Positions 55,601 through 60,312 of a stretch of DNA of 64,000 bases are shown here, in pieces (the stretch's first letter is position 1; every line of letters begins with the position of its first letter). The stretch is taken from contig NC_092190.1 of NCBI RefSeq assembly GCF_043641665.1, forward strand, positions 10,317,548 to 10,381,547, written 5' to 3'. A program made the translations under genes and the position numbers. Below the pieces are notes generated by a model that was given only the letters and a program-made list of their open reading frames with translations, was not told the DNA's origin and did not search any database. This stretch comes from Enoplosus armatus (taxonomy: Eukaryota > Chordata > Actinopteri > Centrarchiformes > Enoplosidae).

Positions 55601-58600
55601 AGCAGAACAAATCGTGTGACCTGCAGTCAGCAGCGCTGTTTTGGCCCACTTGTGTGTGTGTGTGTGTATGTATGAGAAAGAGTGTGTGTGATAGATAAGT
55701 GAGCCAGCACTGCAAATCTAGTAACCAGTCTTCATTCTCAGATGTTAACTGTGTACACATCCACACACACTACTACCTTTTCACTCAACCATAACCGACA
55801 TACACCCTCATATGCGCACCCACAAACACACCTTCTTTGTCGTCATGGCGAATGATGGCGTCCTGTATGACATCTGCGAGGGTGAAGCGGACGTGGTGCT
55901 TCTTGCGGTGGGTGGGCGGGGCTCGAACCTTGATTCCACCTTGCTGGCGCTGAAGGCTCTTTTCCCTCTCGTAGTACGCCCTTATTTGGTCACAGCGCAT
56001 CCTCCTGACCAGCCGCTGGCGCTGGCCAATGGGGAGAGACTCCAGCAGACACTGGTCTATCTCCATGTTCTGACGAAACACATTACATAGCTGGAAACAA
56101 CCTAGAGAGAAACAGAAAGACAGAGAGAGAGCAAGACAATGATGATGTTTAATGTCAGAAAATTACATAGTTGCATAAAATTAAATGCAAATGTAATTAA
56201 GTTATGCGTTATTTGTTTTCAATCAGGCTCTGATGACAAGCTATCCATGCTGAGAGTGAAGAGAACAATCTGGTGAATCAGTGAAAACACTGCAGTATTG
56301 CAGTAGTATTCACTCTAACACAGTTTGATAGTGAGCTAATGAGACAAGGCTCAGAAGATAAAACACATCTCCAGGTAGAACTGTGTTCAAACGTGTTATT
56401 ATTTTGTGTGCATGTCTTGCATGTCTGTGTCTGCAGGTCGCCCAGTTGTGTGTTGGCAATTATTTAGCATATTTACTGTAAAGGATATTTGCTGTCTGTT
56501 TAGCCGTCGGGGTGAGCTCAGAGAAGCATCGCAGCATTTTGTGTGTTGTCGCTCCTTGTCCCAACAGTGTGTAGTGATTCTCCTGACTCCGCATAATCTC
56601 TCTGCCTCTCAGTGGCACTTAGCCAAACAGATCTCATCGCAAGGCAGCTGCTAAACCCCTTATGGTCTGCTTGGACGATTAGGATGTACGGTGCTTGTGC
56701 AGTAGGTGGGCTCAGAATGAGATTCACTGAGTGTGCTCAGGTAAAAACCAAAGGAGACACACACTTAACAAAAACAAACGTATTACATAAAGTGGGTTTT
56801 AAGTAAAAGTATTTACATCAATATGGCATTGATAACATTATTAATTTGACAAATCCAGGTCACAGCCACTCCAGAGGACAAGTAAAATATGAAGAGGAGG
56901 ACGTCTTTGCAGAAATAGAGCGTGTTGTATATTTCTTTCTGACTCACCAACTCATGCTCCCCTGCTGTCTCTACACATCATTCCTTCTTTTATCAAACTC
57001 AACTTTGCTGTTCGTTTGTTGCTCTCGTCCTTTTGTGTCCATTTTGTTTTAAGCATCCCCTCCTTGGAGCGTCTTTGTCACTCCATTGATCTCCAGCGGT
57101 TCTCTATTTCTCTATTTCATCTCCCTCTTTCTCTATCATGGTGACGGAGCACACAGCAGTCTCTTTGTCACAAAACTATTGCTAGTGGGACACCTTTGAA
57201 GTACTATATGTTGTCCCCATGTTTCCCAAACCCTCGTCTGTCTCTTTCTCACTACTTTATCATCTCTTTTCATCTCTCGTCATATCCACAGTGACATGCA
57301 ATAGTCTCTGAACAGTACTAACATCCAGGAGAGAAAAGCAACAATAAAAGATGGCCTTCGACAGTCAGCGGACATGAGGGGACTGTTGCTACTTTGTGTC
57401 CACTTTATACAGTAAACTGCTGTTTCTCCTCTGTGTGTTTGGACTAGATCTTTATCAGGTAGAGACAAAGACATCCAGGCACACAAATGAAGCTGCTGCG
57501 TCTCTCTGTTTTTGTTTCTGTTTGATATACATCTACACATTCATTCAAACACCTGGCCACTCTACCCCGGTGTGCCATGCATACACACACACACACACAC
57601 CTCCTGCACAATACACCAGTGCCATCTGCTCTGGTTCGACATGTAAAAAGGTTCTTTTGTGTTCAGGTTCCAGACAGGGGGGGGTCATTATTACACTGTT
57701 CATGCCAGGTGTCTGCTTCAACTGTATTTTACTTTAGGAACTTGGCTGCAGGTTGAGTAGACGCACACATACAAACATAAAAACACACTCAACCTACTGC
57801 CTTTTCCAATATCGTGCCACTCCATCTCTCGTCAGTCCTCTGTTATTGCCTCCTTTTTTTCTTCCACATATTTCCTCTCCTCACCTTCTCTGCTACTCAG
57901 CCCATTTTGATATGTGACTTGCAGTACTAGTTGTGGTGTGTGTTCAGTCTGTGTCCATAGTAGACACCTATAAGAGTGGGTGCACTGATATAAGTTGCCC
58001 TGATCGTATACTGACACATAGCTCACTGCAGGGCTAAAAAAAAAAAACCACACAAAACATCAAGAGCATCGCTTGTCACCAACCAATTAGGCTTTATGTA
58101 CGTGCACACACACACATGCACACCCCGGACGACTAGCCTTGGCTACTACGACAGTCTAACGGCCAGAGGTGATTATATTGAGAGTACAAGGCTCAGTAGG
58201 TGTGTGGAAGTGGGTAAAAGGTAAAGATCTAGGGCTGCAAAGATTATTTTCATTGGCAATTAATCAGACAACTTTCTTGATTAATCAATTAATCATTCAG
58301 TCTATAAAATGGCAGAAAATAGTGAAAACTTCTCAAACAACATCATATCTTCATATTGCTTGTTTTGTCTGAAACCCAGAAATATGGCAATACTCGCATT
58401 TTTGCACTAGCAGGGGTCCAAGCACCGGGATGATGACTTTGGGGGCAAACAAATGAGCAACAAAAGTAGTAGAGATCATACAGCTCACTAGCTAGCTAGC
58501 TCTGTCAATTTTACCACACAAAATGTGGATATGATGAACTCTGTCTGTCTCCGTCTCCACCTTGACTCTGTGACTGTCATCTCTTCCTTGGTTCGGCCAC

Positions 58601-59651
58601 TTATCCTTCCATATCCTTCACACTCACTGCTGGCCTCATATATCATCTATTAAACATGCATTCAAGGCTACAGCCACATCAACCCATAAACTCCCAGCAC
58701 TCGACAGACGTCACTTACTGCCATATTGATTCAGACATGACTCACACACTAGACATGAATGTATACAGACATGTAGCAGATGGATATCCACAAGTTTAAA
58801 AAAAATAATTTATCAAGAAAAGCTGAACATCCTTAAGTAAAATGACATTTTGTTGGTAAAGATATTTACAAATGCACTTGTCTAAATAAATAATGATGTA
58901 TGCTCAGTGTGCTAAAAGGTTCACTTTAACTAGACAGCAGTCTGCACATGGCTCTAAATGTTGTGACATGTTGTGACTATAAAATCGGCCCCTCATAACC
59001 TGCTATGTGTTGCTGTATGTAATGTGGCCGAATGTGTTATTAATATAAAGGTATTGGTTGGTGTATCAGAACATTCCCAGGAGCATTTCTTTGTCTTACG
59101 TTTTAAGATGAAAACATCAAATATGGCCAGCAGTGACAGCAACGATCAATAAGAATTTGCCCTCAGTCAATATATACTTGAGTTTCCATTTTTCACATGA
59201 ACACGGTATATACATTTGAATCAACCTAGCTGATGAAAGCACACATCATTCCAGAATTTGCAAGTTTACAAATTACTTTCAAGTGTTTACAAAACTATGA
59301 CATAACGTCGGCTCTGAACAGTCAAACAAAAATAACGCTGTCGTTTGCTACTGTGTGATGAATGGCTCTGAACAGATAGTTGGAATGTGAATGAGAGTGG
59401 GAAAGAACAGCAGGATCCGAGTCTGATGGGAAATAGGGCTGAATGAATCTGAGAGAGATGAAGTGAGCGGAGACAGAAAGAGAGAGGAGACAGGGATAGA
59501 AAGCAGTAGCTTTCTTCTCCTGCCATTCCATCTCCGGGCTATCAGTTATTGATTGAATGTGGAACATCCCATGCAGGCTGCAGCTAATAACACTGACAGC
59601 AATGCAGAAGCTTGTAAATTAGAAAATGGTACACAAACACATGCGCACGCA

Positions 59652-59699
<48 letters not shown>

Positions 59700-60237
59700 C
59701 AGGCTGCAACCTGCAGACACCATAAATGTGCAGGATATAGATAGATGTATGTAGTGGGGAGATATTTGAGGGTTCTCAGAGTCAAGGAGAGACTTTATGA
59801 CAGCCTGCATCACCTCTATCATAGAATTCACTTATTTGTTCTCCTTTATTCTCCTCTTTCCTTCTTTCTTTGCCATTACCCCTCAAATATCAACATCACG
59901 CTCTCTCATTCCTCCCTGAGTCTGCTCATCATTCTTTGCACCACTTGGCCGCATTCTTCATTTGTCACTCATTCCATCCTCACCTCCTTTCCATCCCCTC
60001 CCTCTCTCCTCTAAATCACCCTCAGTTTCTCTCCATCTGTCCTTCTCCCTCTGAAACGACTTTCTCTCTCTGTCAGTCTGTCACTGTGTTATGAATATGC
60101 CAGACGCTCATGTGATCTGCATCTTTGTGGCTCTATTTCATCCTTCTTTCCCTCTGCCGCTACCTGCCGCATTCACCGGTCAACTTCACACATCTGCGGC
60201 AGCTCTCTGCAGCAAGCTCACACACCCACTTACTGCA

Positions 60238-60312
<75 letters not shown>

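Larger units (their letters stand above)
46282..55831 (-). other. intron 2 of myo16
   Basis: The largest intron. It contains repeat copy B and its inverted fragment (48348-48830), a GA tract at 46789-46808, and the hAT-like repeat copy 1 near its start. The remainder shows no coding block I recognise. Confidence 0.8.
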
